Source of the DNA: Candidatus Nealsoniibacteriota bacterium
GTDB taxonomy: Bacteria; Patescibacteriota; Minisyncoccia; Minisyncoccales; CSSED10-335
Direction of reading: 5' to 3'
Length of the DNA stretch: 6,094 nt
Assembly (NCBI GenBank): GCA_003557585.1
Contig: PWOE01000103.1
Location: forward strand, 1-6,094
The translations under genes were made by a program, and so were the position numbers. Below are positions 5,767 to 6,094 of the stretch, piece by piece. The notes under the pieces were generated by a model. It made no database searches, was not told the DNA's origin, and saw only the letters and a list, made by a program, of their open reading frames with translations. Positions within the stretch are counted from its first letter, which is position 1. Each line of letters opens with the position of its first letter.

Positions 5767-5789
5767 ATGCAGCAAAGTGAACGCTGCAT
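5767..5789. repeat. Inverted repeat downstream of the antitoxin-like gene
   Basis: ATGCAGC (5767-5773) and GCTGCAT (5783-5789) are exactly complementary around a 9-base loop. The repeat lies 33 bases past the minus-strand stop at 5822-5824, a reasonable place for a transcript-end structure. However, no U-tract follows on the minus strand. The loop region contains CAAAGTGAACG, which also occurs at 1589-1599. Confidence 0.4.
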
Positions 5790-5821
5790 GGGCATCCGCT
5801 TGCACTTGAGCCGACGGGATG

Positions 5822-6094
5822 TCATGGGTCCGGCGACGATGCGACAAAGGCCAGGTAATCACGCACTCTCATCTGGTCATTGATTCTCCCGTTCAGCAAC
5901 ATCTGCTTTGGGCTTCTTCCTGCAAATACCTCTACGCCTGATGATCTGGCCACCCAATCAGCAATCGTCGCTACTTCGTTGTTGAAGAGAATCTCGAGAT
6001 ACTTCTCAATCCCAAGCAAATACGATGTTCTCTCAACCAATTCGGGGGTCAATGCTGTATGGAGATCAGACTCTTTCTCAAGGTGTTCTAACTG
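5822..6094 (-). CDS. MbcA/ParS/Xre-type antitoxin toxin-binding domain protein, C-terminal part (5' end outside window)
   Basis: The minus strand is open from the window edge to TGA at 5824-5822, giving 90 codons. A TTG at 6052-6050 would give a 76-residue product, but the frame stays open and protein-like upstream (QLEHLEKESDLHTAL), so the true start is probably beyond 6094. Visible residues 20-90 follow the C-terminal pattern I know from MbcA/ParS antitoxins: a helix with LLGIEKYLEILF, then ADWV (Trp47), FAGRSPKQMLLNG (57-69) and a final VRDYL helix (77-81). In that family the domain binds and masks a RES-domain toxin that degrades NAD+, while an N-terminal helix-turn-helix represses the operon. 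Here the N-terminus is unseen, and no toxin gene lies in the 356 bp between its stop and the exported-protein gene. Any partner must be upstream, or the gene is an orphan. The gene converges on the exported-protein gene. Confidence 0.6.
   Translation of the reverse strand, partial: QLEHLEKESDLHTALTPELVERTSYLLGIEKYLEILFNNEVATIADWVARSSGVEVFAGRSPKQMLLNGRINDQMRVRDYLAFVASSPDP

Larger units (their letters stand above)
5502..5821. other. Spacer between converging genes, no supported gene
   Basis: About 320 bases separate the terminator from the antitoxin-like gene. Several frames on both strands stay open for 45-75 codons here, but none has both a Shine-Dalgarno and a start, and none resembles a family I know. 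The spacer holds inverted repeats at 5540-5557 and 5767-5789 and a weak integron-attC-like pair of core motifs (discussed under findings). Confidence 0.55.

Noticed and set aside
1..6094. CRISPR array, tRNA or rRNA genes, and IS terminal repeats
   Set aside because: No regularly spaced direct repeats, no cloverleaf-like or rRNA-like sequence, and no long terminal inverted repeat pair were seen by eye.

Overview
The window looks like an accessory (mobile-element-associated) stretch of a gammaproteobacterial chromosome, most likely from the Xanthomonadales/Lysobacterales-Wenzhouxiangella side of the class. The main taxonomic hint is the C-terminal tail of the large secreted protein (…LIFQDRF…). 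It resembles the short 'IFxDxFE' tail I recall at the end of many exported multidomain proteins in that group. This is recall, not a search result. No rRNA, tRNA or CRISPR array is visible.

Layout, left to right. (1) 2-1186, plus strand: the 3' part of a tyrosine-recombinase gene cut by the left edge. The last recombinase box (His plus catalytic Tyr) lies at the very start and is followed by an unusually long, basic C-terminal extension. (2) 1187-1925: about 740 bp with no convincing full gene. It holds a nested inverted repeat, a good sigma-70-like promoter followed by a strong Shine-Dalgarno and a 12-codon ORF, a perfect 14-bp palindrome inside a possible minus-strand gene remnant, and two hairpins close to the next gene. 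(3) 1926-5465, plus strand: a 1179-residue exported protein with a signal peptide, 13 clear and one degenerate beta-propeller-type repeats, an InlB-B-repeat-like domain, and about three Ig-like beta-sandwich domains. A GC-rich hairpin with a U-rich tail, a probable intrinsic terminator, follows directly. (4) 5502-5821: a spacer of about 320 bp with further inverted repeats and no credible gene. (5) 5822-6094, minus strand: the C-terminal 90 codons of a protein resembling the MbcA/ParS/Xre (DUF2384-type) toxin-binding antitoxin domain, cut by the right edge.

The genes do not form one operon. The recombinase and the exported protein point the same way but are separated by 739 bp with their own signals. 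The antitoxin-like gene converges on the exported protein. A recombinase, a lone surface/secreted repeat protein of visibly lower GC, gene debris and a toxin-antitoxin component together are typical of a genomic island or hypervariable locus. I see no clear-cut new defence or signalling system. The most unusual items are the double-propeller exported protein with a G8 tract, the promoter/SD/12-codon unit, and the short shared sequence that flanks the exported-protein gene.
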